Counted from the first letter of the stretch, positions 36,260-46,127 are shown. The stretch is DNA of 64,000 nt from Arachidicoccus terrestris (GCF_020042345.1 NZ_CP083387.1:2790001-2854000), one strand, 5' to 3'. Translations and numbers: made by a program. Notes: generated by a model from the sequence alone, not told the origin.

Positions 36260-37756
36260 ATGCGTGAAAGTAAATATATTCTGTCTATTGATCAGGGAAC
36301 CAGTTCCACCAAATCGCTTATTTTCGATGTACACGGTCAGGCTATTGCTAAGGGGGTAGAGCCGTTGAATACGATTTACTACGAGAATGGTTTTGTTGAG
36401 CAGGATCCGGAAGATATATACCAGAATGTTTTAACGGCTGTCAGAAGATGTTTAGAGGAGTTTGAAGGAAAGGGTTATTTTAGAAGCGATATAACCGCTG
36501 TAGGTATTTCGAATCAACGGGAGACTTTTGTTGTGTGGGACAGCGACGGTAATCCCTTACATCCCGCTATCGTTTGGAATTGCAAGCGTTCGGTCAGAAT
36601 CTGTGAAGATCTCAGCCAAAAAGGATTGTCCTACGATGTTCAGCAGAAAACTGGATTGGTAATTGATCCATACTTCTCAGCTACCAAATTAATATGGTTG
36701 TATCAGAATAACGAAAAAATAAGGACTGCCATTCAAAATAAGGCGGCTTACTTTGGCACTATTGACAGCTGGCTTCTTTTTAAGTTAACAAAAGGCAGGT
36801 GTTATCTGACCGATCATACCAATGCATCAAGAACCCTGTTGTTTAATATCCATTCCCTGAGTTGGGATGAAGCCTTGATCGAAAGGCTGGGTTTAACCGG
36901 TATTCAGTTGCCCGAGGTAAGGGCTTCCGCTGCCAACTTCGGAGTGTCTGATTTTGACGGCTTATTTGATCAACCGGTTACAATTGCGGCGATGATTGGA
37001 GATTCTCATGCGGCTGCTTTTGGGGAAGGCTGCTTTGATGCAGGGACAGCGAAGGCCACATTGGGAACTGGGTGCAGTATTTTGATGAACATCGGAGAAA
37101 AGCCCCAAAATTCTGCTAACGGAATGGTTACGACTATTAATTGGAGCACGGAAAAACAGGTTAGCTATGCACTGGAAGGAGTTATTGTCAGCTGTGGGGC
37201 CACAATAGAATGGCTTAAAAATGAATTGCGTCTATTTGATGACAGTAGCCAAACAGAATCATTGGCGAGAGCTGTGCCGGACAATGGGGGCGTTTATCTG
37301 ATCCCGGCATTTAGTGGTTTGGGGTCTCCGCATTGGCAGATGGATAGAAAGGCTTCTATTACCGGTCTGAGTTTTGGATCGCAGATAAGTCATATAGTCC
37401 GGGCAGGCCTTGAATCCATCCCTTATCAAATCGAAGATGTGATTGCTGCCATGGAAAAGGATACATCTGTCCCTCTCAAAGCTTTGATGACAAATGGAGG
37501 GCTGACCTCAAATACATTTGTAATGCAGTTGCTCGCGGATTTGTTAGGAAAGCCGGTATTTAAAAGTGCGATGCCTGATGTCTCGGCTTTGGGTGCCGCT
37601 TATATGGCAGGGATCGGGAAAGGGATTTTCAAAAACGGAATTGATAACTTGCGGAAGTTAAGAAATGAAAAAATTGAATTTGCTGCTGGAGAGGATACTT
37701 CGTTGCAACAGAAAAATTATCGGGAGTGGCTACAAGCTATTAAAGGAAAGATATAG
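36260..37756 (+). CDS. FGGY-family sugar kinase, glycerol-kinase-like
   Basis: The 498 residues have the FGGY fold: IDQGTSSTKSLIFD, GISNQRETFVVWD, DPYFSATKLIWLY, TDHTNASRTLLFNI, IGDSHAAAFGEGCF, ATLGTGCSILMN and TNGGLTSNTFVMQLLADLLGKPV. It is closest in pattern to glycerol kinases, but its position as last gene of the sugar operon suggests it phosphorylates the ketose made by the isomerase-like enzyme. The resulting ketose phosphate would feed the split transketolase. Substrate not determinable from sequence. Confidence 0.85.
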   Translation: MRESKYILSIDQGTSSTKSLIFDVHGQAIAKGVEPLNTIYYENGFVEQDPEDIYQNVLTAVRRCLEEFEGKGYFRSDITAVGISNQRETFVVWDSDGNPLHPAIVWNCKRSVRICEDLSQKGLSYDVQQKTGLVIDPYFSATKLIWLYQNNEKIRTAIQNKAAYFGTIDSWLLFKLTKGRCYLTDHTNASRTLLFNIHSLSWDEALIERLGLTGIQLPEVRASAANFGVSDFDGLFDQPVTIAAMIGDSHAAAFGEGCFDAGTAKATLGTGCSILMNIGEKPQNSANGMVTTINWSTEKQVSYALEGVIVSCGATIEWLKNELRLFDDSSQTESLARAVPDNGGVYLIPAFSGLGSPHWQMDRKASITGLSFGSQISHIVRAGLESIPYQIEDVIAAMEKDTSVPLKALMTNGGLTSNTFVMQLLADLLGKPVFKSAMPDVSALGAAYMAGIGKGIFKNGIDNLRKLRNEKIEFAAGEDTSLQQKNYREWLQAIKGKI

Positions 37757-37935
37757 GATACAGCTGATGAGCAGCCGCCCTATCGCGGCAAAATCTCCCT
37801 TAAGGTGATCACAGAGAAAAGGCAGTTCAATCCGACTGATCGCGTCTAGGGATGTCGGCTATTTCAATTATCTTTGTTTTTACTTTTGTGCGTGATCAGG
37901 GAGTTGGGCTATATAAATTTTAATTCACTAACATT
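37757..37935 (+). promoter_or_regulatory. Spacer with two -7-like elements before the ribBA-like gene
   Basis: TATCTTTG (37869-37876) and TACTTTTG (37881-37888) both match the -7 consensus. No FMN riboswitch-like structure was recognised. A weak GCCGC/GCGGC hairpin (37774-37789) follows the kinase gene. Confidence 0.4.
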
Positions 37936-39099
37936 ATGCTGGACAGTATAGAAAGCGCTATTGAAGATATTCGAAAGGGAATGGCCGTTATTGTGGTCGA
38001 CGATGAAGATCGTGAGAACGAAGGAGATTTTATAATTGCTGCTTCGAAAATTACGCCTGAGGGTATTAATTTTATGAGTAAGCTTGGGCGTGGTCTGATA
38101 TGCGTTCCTATTTCTGCAACGTTAGCAGAAAGGTTGGACCTACCCTTGATGGTGTCAAAGAATACAGCGCTACATGCGACTTCATTTACTGTCAGCATCG
38201 ACTTATTGGGGCATGGCTGTGGTACGGGAATAAGTGCGCATGACCGGTCCAGAACAATATTGGCAATGCTTGATGATACTATGCAGCCAGGTAATTTTGG
38301 CCGACCAGGACATATTTTTCCATTGATTGCCAGTGAAGGCGGCGTTTTGAGACGGTCCGGTCATACTGAAGCTGCTATAGACCTGGCACGTCTGGCCGGT
38401 TTGGAACCTGCCGGTGTACTGGTTGAAATTATTAATGAAGACGGGACAATGGCCAGATTGCCGCAGCTCGAAGTGCTGGCACAAGAGCAGGGGTTAAAGA
38501 TTATTTCTATCAAGGATCTGATTGAGTACAGACTGCGAAGTGAATCATTGATAGAAGAAGAAATGCGGACTGAGTTTCCTTCCCATTATGGGAATTTTAC
38601 AATGGTGGTGTTTAGGGAAAGGGATTCCGATGAATTACATTTTGCTTTGTGTAAAGGCGAATGGAAGAAGGATGAACCGGTTCTTGCAAGGGTTCACTCG
38701 GGTTGTCTGATGGGTGATATATTTGGAAGCCGGTTGTGCCATTGCGGAGCAAAATTACGTACAGCTATGGAAATGATTGAGAAAGAAGGGAAGGGGGTTG
38801 TGGTGTTTTTGAACAATGAAGACCGGGGTAGTGGATTACTGGATAAGTTAAAAGCCTATAAATTACGGAAAGATAAGATAGCTTCAGAAGCCCATTCAAA
38901 TGTTGACTCATCGGCAACTGCAATAACACAGAGAGATTATGGCGTAGGTGCCCAGATTTTGCGCCACCTTAATGCTACTAAGATTAGATTGATGGGCAGT
39001 AATCCAAGCAAGCATTCCGGCCTAGGTGGCTTTGGCGTTGAGCTAATTGAATGTATGCCGATTGGTCTTTATTCTAAGGAACAAAAGCCAGCCATGTAG
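37936..39099 (+). CDS. RibBA-like protein: intact DHBP synthase, divergent GTP cyclohydrolase II domain
   Basis: Residues 1-200 are a typical 3,4-dihydroxy-2-butanone 4-phosphate synthase, with VDDEDRENEGDFI, FTVSID, GHIFPLIASEGGVLRRSGHTEAA and DGTMAR. Residues 205-387 are GTP cyclohydrolase II-like and keep the zinc cysteines (HSGCL, LCHCG). However the usual QEGRGIGL reads NEDRGSGL, the DTVEANxxLGFxxDxRDYG stretch is replaced by IASEAHSNVDSSATAITQRDYG-like sequence with Asp changed to Thr, TNNP reads GSNP, and the C terminus is shorter than usual. Riboflavin precursor supply is likely for domain 1; domain 2 may be inactive or altered. It may be a paralogue of a normal ribBA elsewhere. Confidence 0.85.
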   Translation: MLDSIESAIEDIRKGMAVIVVDDEDRENEGDFIIAASKITPEGINFMSKLGRGLICVPISATLAERLDLPLMVSKNTALHATSFTVSIDLLGHGCGTGISAHDRSRTILAMLDDTMQPGNFGRPGHIFPLIASEGGVLRRSGHTEAAIDLARLAGLEPAGVLVEIINEDGTMARLPQLEVLAQEQGLKIISIKDLIEYRLRSESLIEEEMRTEFPSHYGNFTMVVFRERDSDELHFALCKGEWKKDEPVLARVHSGCLMGDIFGSRLCHCGAKLRTAMEMIEKEGKGVVVFLNNEDRGSGLLDKLKAYKLRKDKIASEAHSNVDSSATAITQRDYGVGAQILRHLNATKIRLMGSNPSKHSGLGGFGVELIECMPIGLYSKEQKPAM

Positions 39100-39113
39100 G
39101 CCTACATCATTGT

Positions 39114-41135
39114 TTAATCGTTATATTGATTGGGATGGTAGACAAGGCTGCCTCCTTTATTAAACATCCTGAGCCCCAATTCTCCCGCGACACCTTCAGC
39201 AGTCTGAAAGATGAGACCGGAGTGGTCTACGATGACTTTATTATTGATACTTATGACCTGGAGAGTTGCCTGGTACCTGTCGCCCTTTTTTTCAAAGTTT
39301 AATTCAACCGTGGGAGCTGGTTGATTATATACCCAATGGATATTCAGATCTTTAAGGTCCTCCAATACGGCTCTTACTATATGATCTGTCTGTCCCGATA
39401 TCTTCAGATTCATTTTTAATTTCAGACCGCTGAAGGGGATGAGCTGAGGGTACGTTTCAAACAACATATTATTATAAAAGTTCAGATTGCCTTTATTATC
39501 GGCTTTATCATATACTTTGGCGATTGCTTCATATAATCTTCCCAGAAAGAGTTTCTCATTCTCAGTATCCAGTTTGGTAGACTGAATCAGACTTTCAAGA
39601 ATGCTCCTGGCCTTGGTATATTGCCCCCCATGAATATCAAATTTTGCCTCAAACAATTTAAAATATCGTTGTATATTTTTTCTTTTATCTGTTTTCTGGT
39701 AGTCATGATATTTTTCAGCGAAATATTTCGGACTAAAGTCTTTCATCAGAAACCACCCTTCATCAAAGGTTGTTGTGGCCTCGGAGCAGAATAAATCATA
39801 AACCATCCTGAAACGATCCGGATTATAGGCAAGGTTGATGCAGACATTGTAGGCGGCCATCATTTTTTTTGCTTTAAGCTGACCCAGGTGATAAAGTTGT
39901 ATGGGAGAGTACCACCACCCTTTATTTAGAAACTTCACTTGTTCAATTTGGTGATCCAGGAGATTTACACGCAGTAGGTTGATGGTAAAATCATATTGCT
40001 CTTGTGTAAGTGTAGTGCCGATATGCAATTCTTTAAATTCCGCAGCTTTGTTTAGGGCATAAGCGGCACTGTCGAGCTGCGCATCGTACAGGTAAGACCT
40101 GCAAAGCGCCAGATTATACCATCCAAAACCGGGTCTCGATCCATTTTGCCGGATGATCTGATTACACATTGCTATCGCTTCTTTACTCTGACCAGCATAT
40201 ACATAGAGTTCAGGGAGATAGTAGTAGGGCTCTTTCAGAACATTTTCTCCGCTATAGCTGATAGAAAGATCTCTTTGAAAGAATTGCTGCGCATTTTTAA
40301 AATTGCCCACTTCAGCCTGGAACCCCGCATAGTTATTCCAGGAGATCATTCCATATTTTGCGAGGATTTCATAATAATGGAAACAACTGTCATAATTTTT
40401 GTTATAGCAGTGGAGAAGTGCCAGGTAGTGATAGATCTGTAGCTCATCAGATAGACTTTGATCCGGACCAAACCATTCATCATTAGTCTTTTGGTTTTGA
40501 TGGATAAATGCCAGTCCGTCATAGCAATACTTAAAGGCCATTTGCTCGTTTGCACGGACGGAGTTCTTCAGGAATGGATGCGTTTCAGAGGTAAAGATTC
40601 TGTTTCGATGATAGGTCCATGCGCGGTGGTAATAGATGCCAAAAAAATCCTTTTTAAAATTATAGGACGCAAGGTGATTTAACAGTGACATAACCGAATC
40701 CGGCATCTCAATATTATCATAGCATTCCTTTAATGCATTACAGATAGTATAATAATCCTGGAACCTATCATAATACCGGGTTAGATATTCCAGGCTACTG
40801 AATAGCTTTCTGAATTCCGGATTGTATTGTTTTTCTATCAGCTGTCTGGCCTTCTCCAATGTGGGTATGGCGTTCTTGTATCCTAAATAATCAGCGCTGT
40901 GATTGTATTTGAAATAGCCTTCATATAAATAGCCTACATAGTAGGTACTGTCCAGTTTTTGAAAGGCCTTACCCTTTACCAGGGCATCGTCGTCTGTCAG
41001 CTGGGCATCCAGCCGCTGGGCATCAATTTCATAGCGTGCAGCCTGGTTTATCTGGGCGGCAATCCGCCCAGTTGTCAGCAGACTGAGTAACAGCGTGCAG
41101 ACAAATATAGTCATATGAAGCCGCTTTTTTATCAC
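39114..41135 (-). CDS. Exported TPR-like protein of the MoxR operon
   Basis: The 673 residues start with a signal peptide ending IAAQ. The start shown is GTG at 41135, overlapping the moxR stop by 4 bases; an ATG at 41114 is the alternative. Most of the protein is helical with TPR-like repeats (for example YQEVGNFKNAQQFF-type and PGFGWYNLALCRSYLYDAQLDSAAYALNK). The last 90 residues are beta-rich. Related operons carry TPR or von Willebrand-type proteins acting with MoxR in envelope assembly. Specific role unknown. Confidence 0.7.
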   Translation of the reverse strand: MIKKRLHMTIFVCTLLLSLLTTGRIAAQINQAARYEIDAQRLDAQLTDDDALVKGKAFQKLDSTYYVGYLYEGYFKYNHSADYLGYKNAIPTLEKARQLIEKQYNPEFRKLFSSLEYLTRYYDRFQDYYTICNALKECYDNIEMPDSVMSLLNHLASYNFKKDFFGIYYHRAWTYHRNRIFTSETHPFLKNSVRANEQMAFKYCYDGLAFIHQNQKTNDEWFGPDQSLSDELQIYHYLALLHCYNKNYDSCFHYYEILAKYGMISWNNYAGFQAEVGNFKNAQQFFQRDLSISYSGENVLKEPYYYLPELYVYAGQSKEAIAMCNQIIRQNGSRPGFGWYNLALCRSYLYDAQLDSAAYALNKAAEFKELHIGTTLTQEQYDFTINLLRVNLLDHQIEQVKFLNKGWWYSPIQLYHLGQLKAKKMMAAYNVCINLAYNPDRFRMVYDLFCSEATTTFDEGWFLMKDFSPKYFAEKYHDYQKTDKRKNIQRYFKLFEAKFDIHGGQYTKARSILESLIQSTKLDTENEKLFLGRLYEAIAKVYDKADNKGNLNFYNNMLFETYPQLIPFSGLKLKMNLKISGQTDHIVRAVLEDLKDLNIHWVYNQPAPTVELNFEKKGDRYQATLQVISINNKVIVDHSGLIFQTAEGVAGELGLRMFNKGGSLVYHPNQYND

Positions 41136-42151
41136 TGGTCGTCTCTTGTCAGATTGAGTTTGCTAAGGCGATCCATTTCCGTATCCAGAATCTGATATAA
41201 CAGCTTGGCTTTTGCCTCCCTGTTCCTATAAAGAATTCTGTGGTCCAAAACCGGGTGGGTTAAGATCTGCAGATCATTCTCGGTGACGTAGTCTCTGGCA
41301 TTAATCAACGCATAGGCCTTCAGGCATTTGATGAAGGAAATACCGCTTCTGGTAGAAGCGCCCAGAATAATTTCGTCGTTATTCCTGGTAGCAGAAATGA
41401 TGTTCCGAACCGCAGCCAGTAGTTCCGGATGTATATATACTTTTTCAGCCGCCATCTGCAACTCAAGAATCTCCTGAATACTGAGCACTTGCTGCACTGC
41501 CTCCTGATTGTGCTGGATAGCCAGATACTCTTCATAGATTTTTAATTCCGTATCATCGTCTACGTATCCAAAATGAATTTTTATATAGAACCGGTCCAAT
41601 TGAGCTGCAGGCAATGGGTAGGTTCCCTCCATCTCAATAGGGTTCTGGGTAGCCATCGTAAAAAACAGGCTTTCAAGCGGAAACGTTGTCTCTCCAACAG
41701 TAATCTGCTTTTCTGCCATACATTCCAGTAAGGCCGACTGGACTTTTGGAGAGGCACGGTTGATCTCATCTGCTAATAGGACATTACAGAAAAGGGGCCC
41801 TTTCTTGAAAATAAAATCGCGGTTACTTTCGTCAAAAACATAAGAACCTATCAGGTCCATTGGTAGTAGGTCTGGTGTAAACTGAATTCTTTTAAATAAT
41901 GCCTGGCCATTTGCAGCTCCTGTTATACTTTTTGCAAGCGTCTTAGCCATGACGGTTTTCCCTGTTCCCGGATTGTCTTCCATCAGGATATGGCCTCCCG
42001 CGATCAGCGCAGTCAGAATTAGCCGGATTTGCTTTGTCTTACCTTTGATGACCTGTTCAATATTTTGTGTTAATCGTTCAATATTCTGTACAGCCGGGGC
42101 TGTCCGGGATGTACTTTGCTCTATATTGGGTATTTCATTTTCCATGTTCAC
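41132..42151 (-). CDS. MoxR-family AAA+ ATPase
   Basis: The 339 residues contain Walker A EDNPGTGKT (about residue 60), Walker B VLLADEINRASPKVQSALLECMAE, sensor 1 TQNPIEMEGTYPLPAAQLDRF and the C-terminal lid. MoxR ATPases act as chaperone-like remodelers for partner proteins encoded nearby. Here the partners are the DUF58 and transglutaminase-type membrane proteins upstream and the TPR protein downstream. Its start overlaps the end of the upstream gene closely (adjacent bases), so translation is probably coupled. Confidence 0.92.
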   Translation of the reverse strand: MNMENEIPNIEQSTSRTAPAVQNIERLTQNIEQVIKGKTKQIRLILTALIAGGHILMEDNPGTGKTVMAKTLAKSITGAANGQALFKRIQFTPDLLPMDLIGSYVFDESNRDFIFKKGPLFCNVLLADEINRASPKVQSALLECMAEKQITVGETTFPLESLFFTMATQNPIEMEGTYPLPAAQLDRFYIKIHFGYVDDDTELKIYEEYLAIQHNQEAVQQVLSIQEILELQMAAEKVYIHPELLAAVRNIISATRNNDEIILGASTRSGISFIKCLKAYALINARDYVTENDLQILTHPVLDHRILYRNREAKAKLLYQILDTEMDRLSKLNLTRDDQ

Positions 42152-44755
42152 CTAATGATTTTTAATGAAAAAATGTAGGGTATGATAAAAGTTTAAAAAT
42201 AAGGCCACACGTTTTTTCCAGGGGATATGTGTTTTAACAGCTTTGACAAATGGTTTGTACGTGGCCGCGGCCTGTGCTATCTGTACTGGGCTAGGCGGTA
42301 TATGACTGTATTTTTCTTTTTGATAAACAGTCGTGAACAATAGCAGATTGGTACCAAACTGCTTATCGATCATCGTTGCAAAGTCTTCCGGACTATGAAA
42401 ATCTCTGGGGTATCCTATTTGATTTAATAAATACAACGCTGCCCGCTGTTTATAATGTAGATTTTTTCTTGCACGCCAATGGAAAAAACGCCAGATTAGC
42501 CAGGGAGATAATATGATCAGAATAACGAATGCCATAGCAATTACCGCAATGGTAATTAGAATATTGAGCCAATTAAAGCCATGCAGATAGGACCTTGCCG
42601 TGTTTTTGTCTGGTGTGGATGCTTTTACCTCTTTAATGATTTTGATTTCATCAATAGATACTGGCTGAGGCAGCCTGCTAAGAATATTAACCGCAGTATC
42701 TGCTGCTTTTTCAAAAGGAATTTTTGAAAGCTTCTCGTCATATGAGGCCGCAGTTATATGCATGCCCTGTTCTAACGTAGTAATTGATACCGAACCCGTA
42801 TCGGTAAATATTTTGGCGAAAGCGATGTCAAGTCTTATATCCGGACTTTGGTTGGTCTGGAAGCGATTGTCTTTATATAGAATCTTATTAACGGATAATA
42901 ACAACTGCTTTTTAACGGTATCTACCTTTAAGACAGTCCCATCTCCTACAAATGCAACTTTCTGGCTGCCAAGTGGCGGTGTGCCATCGGGTTGAGGCGC
43001 CTGTTGCGTATTGACGTCGGGGATGGTGGTATCAAAGTCTATCCATCCATAATCTTTAAAAAATACCTGCACCCATGCATGTGCCTGATCTTCATAAAAC
43101 CAATACCACCCGGGGTTTTTGCTACTGCGGTCAACCGTGAGAAAACCTGTTGCGATCCTGGATGGGATATGCAGGGCACGCAACATAAATAGTGTAGCAC
43201 CCGCAAAATAGGCACAGTATCCTTTTCGATTCGTGAACAGGAAATAATCTAGTTTATTGGCCCCTGGAAGCCCAGGTTCTCCAGGGTTGTCTGTATACTG
43301 AAACATTGGCTGTCCAAACTCATCTTTGCTCAGGAAATAGTCTCTGATAGCCAAAATTTTATCGATGGTTGTACTGTCCCCACTGCTAATTGTATCTGCC
43401 AGGTCCCTGATCTGTTGGTAGGACTTACCATGAGGCATCCGCGTATAATAGGCCAGAAATTCGCTGTCAATGCCATTGTAGCCGGAATCCTGTCTTAAGA
43501 CATCATATCGTCTTCGCTGAAAATCTTCCAGTATAGTGTTGCCGGCAGGATTATAGACAAAATAGGCACTGTTGAGATCGCTTACCCACATCTTGGCATG
43601 ATAGGCAGCAGTATATTGACTGGTGTATTCGTAGGGCACCGGAATTGGCTGCACAGAGAAGGCCGTGCTGGGAGCCAGATAATCACTGGGGGACAGGGCT
43701 ACCTTATAGACATCCGCTTCAACAACTTTTCTGTTAATTGTTGCCAGTGAATTTTTGATCGCATTACTATCTGTTTTGGTAAAAAACAGGGATATTTGCG
43801 ATGGGTCTGGACTAAACAAGTCATTATAGGGACGTAGTGTGTCTGTTGCGAAGGTTTGAGTTGTACTGTCAAATTTAGTATAATAGTCGGCTGTAAAGTA
43901 CAGGGGATTTTGTGTACTGCCATCTGCGAAGAAATTGTTCAGATGCGCTACAAAAACCAGTTGTTTTGTTTTGCTAAGCGAGCCGCTGAGCGACATTTTG
44001 CCGGTGTTGCTAAGTGTTCCGTCTCTGTTTACTTTGGTCATCCGCTGGCTATTAGAACGCTCATCGTTGTAATGAGATTCTACTTTTTTCCAGGCATTTT
44101 CTATTGTGGTAAAGTCCTTCCTGAATAGGTAGAAAATGATCGCAAAAATCAAGACGACCACGCCAAAAAAACCACTTACCCTTTTGGTCAGATACCATCT
44201 GAATGACGATTGATGTTCATTCAGGTTCCGGATTAACTCTGAGGCGTATATAATATAAAAAGTGTATAAAAGTACCGGGATAAAGCCAAGAGCGATAGCT
44301 CCAGCTGTAACAGTGGTAATCTTGCTGACAATAATAATCTCAATCGCCAGCAAAAAAAGCACCCAAACGACGGTAAAAAAACGCCATCTGCTAAATCCAA
44401 ATCCTACTAACCAGCCTATGGAGAATATGAATATAAAGATCAGGTATTGCACAGAGAAGAAAAACATATCAAATTCTCCGACAGCTACCTGCTTCAGTAT
44501 CTTGTAGCCTATGTAATACAACAGTGCCAAAACAAGGGCTGTGCTGATAAAGCGAAATCTCCAGCTATAGAAAACCAAGGATAAAATAATACCTACGGAA
44601 AAATAAATTCCTTGATAGATCCATTGGTCTTGGAGGATCACATAGTTGGCATTGAGTTTCATAAGGACCACAAAGGCAAAGAAAACCGTAGGCAGTGCGA
44701 GTAAAAGACACTGCACGCCTAATTTTTTCCAACTATGTGCTCTTTCTATATGCAT
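42152..44755 (-). CDS. Membrane-bound transglutaminase-like protein (TgpA/DUF3488 type)
   Basis: The 867 residues have seven or so membrane segments up to about residue 215. A periplasmic domain follows, with a complete transglutaminase-like triad: Cys in KGYCAYFAGATLFMLRALHIPSRI, His in DQAHAWVQVFF and Asp in WIDFDTT. One more membrane segment near residue 730 (LITIAVIAMAFVILIILSPWLI) and a cytoplasmic tail complete it. The family may cross-link or cleave envelope proteins; substrate unknown. It sits between DUF58 and MoxR genes as in many bacteria. Confidence 0.85.
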   Translation of the reverse strand: MHIERAHSWKKLGVQCLLLALPTVFFAFVVLMKLNANYVILQDQWIYQGIYFSVGIILSLVFYSWRFRFISTALVLALLYYIGYKILKQVAVGEFDMFFFSVQYLIFIFIFSIGWLVGFGFSRWRFFTVVWVLFLLAIEIIIVSKITTVTAGAIALGFIPVLLYTFYIIYASELIRNLNEHQSSFRWYLTKRVSGFFGVVVLIFAIIFYLFRKDFTTIENAWKKVESHYNDERSNSQRMTKVNRDGTLSNTGKMSLSGSLSKTKQLVFVAHLNNFFADGSTQNPLYFTADYYTKFDSTTQTFATDTLRPYNDLFSPDPSQISLFFTKTDSNAIKNSLATINRKVVEADVYKVALSPSDYLAPSTAFSVQPIPVPYEYTSQYTAAYHAKMWVSDLNSAYFVYNPAGNTILEDFQRRRYDVLRQDSGYNGIDSEFLAYYTRMPHGKSYQQIRDLADTISSGDSTTIDKILAIRDYFLSKDEFGQPMFQYTDNPGEPGLPGANKLDYFLFTNRKGYCAYFAGATLFMLRALHIPSRIATGFLTVDRSSKNPGWYWFYEDQAHAWVQVFFKDYGWIDFDTTIPDVNTQQAPQPDGTPPLGSQKVAFVGDGTVLKVDTVKKQLLLSVNKILYKDNRFQTNQSPDIRLDIAFAKIFTDTGSVSITTLEQGMHITAASYDEKLSKIPFEKAADTAVNILSRLPQPVSIDEIKIIKEVKASTPDKNTARSYLHGFNWLNILITIAVIAMAFVILIILSPWLIWRFFHWRARKNLHYKQRAALYLLNQIGYPRDFHSPEDFATMIDKQFGTNLLLFTTVYQKEKYSHIPPSPVQIAQAAATYKPFVKAVKTHIPWKKRVALFLNFYHTLHFFIKNH

Positions 44756-44765
44756 GAATAACCGC

Positions 44766-46127
44766 TTATCTGGTTTCAGGTATTGTATGAATTACTTTTG
44801 CAAGTTTTCTTTCATTCTTTAAAAGTTGTTTTCTAAGGGAGGAAAGCGCCCACCTGGACTGATATCTTGCCCGTTTGTCTTTTTCTGCCTGCAGGAAGAA
44901 CCAGGAAAGCCATCCTGAAAGTTTCTGTTTGCCGATGCAGGCGGATAGCGGAACGAGAATAAACGTAATTTCCTTACCAAAATCTTCCACCAGCTGTTCT
45001 ACCTGTTCAACACCTGTGAGCGACGAAATGACCACAATGGCTGCGTGCTTTGTATTGACAAAATTAAGTATGTCCTTCGTGCCTTGCCAGGTACTCAATG
45101 CAATAAGGTGCTTGATCTCTTCTTCTTTTATGGGGTGTCCATCAAATGTGACCGCTTTTTCCGGCTGGTCGGAAACCCATCTCAGTTCTATATGCTCCTT
45201 CTTAATGGTTTTATAAATGTTCCACACGGTGTTCTTATAGAAATTTAGCAGAGGTTCGTCTGTAATTTCATTATGCTCGGCCAGGTAGGCTGAGTAGAAG
45301 GAAACATATAAGTGCATATGGGAGGCATAGGGTTCTAATATCTCGGGTGTGCGGATCATCAGCTGCCTGCTTCTGGCATAGATCTTCCATACGATTCTCC
45401 GGATATCATCCTGATTTTCAAATTTTTTATAGTTCAGTAAATCTCCTTTGACCCGCCGCATCCGTTCAATACGATGCACCCTGGTTTCTGTATTACGATG
45501 TGTTGCAGAGATACTGTACTGTGCTCCATTTTGCGGGGGCGTATAGAACCTCTCCGAGCTGGCAAGATTAATGGCCATCGAAAAGAATTGCAGAAAATCC
45601 TCGAAATAGACAATTACACTGGATATCCTGTATTCTCTGATATTTTCTATTTTCCAGTCGTAAAAACCCTCCAGGTGTTGGTTGAACCAGTTGGCGTGTT
45701 CATCCTCTACTAACTGTATCTTATCAGAAAAGGTGCCATTATCATACACAAAGCGAAGTTTGATATAACCAAGTATAGGGCGCAAAATTGGATGGAGCTT
45801 TAATTCAATCGGCTGATAGGGTGTATCAAACGGTCTGGTTTTTATATGAAATTGCACGCGGCCTCTTTTTCTATTAATGTAAAAGAAAATCCAGGATAGG
45901 ACAACACTTAAAAGAGACAAAGACAGAAAGGTGATGCTTATATATAATGTTATCTTTAAAAGTAATACAAACACGTCCTGAAATGGGGTATCCGGCATCT
46001 TCGGCTGTGCCTTTAACCAGGCAAAACAGAGGGCAGAGCCTATTAAAAATAGGCAAAAATAACCTGTAATAGGTGCATAAAACCCAAGCTGCTTGAGTGT
46101 CTTTCTTATGGAGACCTTTTGCTGCAT
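44766..46127 (-). CDS. DUF58 domain membrane protein
   Basis: The 453 residues begin with two membrane segments (GYFCLFLIGSALCFAW; ISITFLSLSLLSVVLSWIFFYI). The cytoplasmic part has the DUF58 signature near residue 245: RRVKGDLLNYKKFENQDDIRRIVWKIYARSRQLMIRTPE. DUF58 proteins form von Willebrand-like partners of MoxR ATPases. It is the first gene of the four-gene minus-strand operon, 10 bases before the transglutaminase gene. Confidence 0.83.
   Translation of the reverse strand: MQQKVSIRKTLKQLGFYAPITGYFCLFLIGSALCFAWLKAQPKMPDTPFQDVFVLLLKITLYISITFLSLSLLSVVLSWIFFYINRKRGRVQFHIKTRPFDTPYQPIELKLHPILRPILGYIKLRFVYDNGTFSDKIQLVEDEHANWFNQHLEGFYDWKIENIREYRISSVIVYFEDFLQFFSMAINLASSERFYTPPQNGAQYSISATHRNTETRVHRIERMRRVKGDLLNYKKFENQDDIRRIVWKIYARSRQLMIRTPEILEPYASHMHLYVSFYSAYLAEHNEITDEPLLNFYKNTVWNIYKTIKKEHIELRWVSDQPEKAVTFDGHPIKEEEIKHLIALSTWQGTKDILNFVNTKHAAIVVISSLTGVEQVEQLVEDFGKEITFILVPLSACIGKQKLSGWLSWFFLQAEKDKRARYQSRWALSSLRKQLLKNERKLAKVIHTIPETR

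Noticed and set aside
37757-37935. FMN riboswitch before the RibBA-like gene
   Set aside because: The spacer is too short and lacks the conserved multi-helix FMN aptamer pattern; only -7-like elements were seen.
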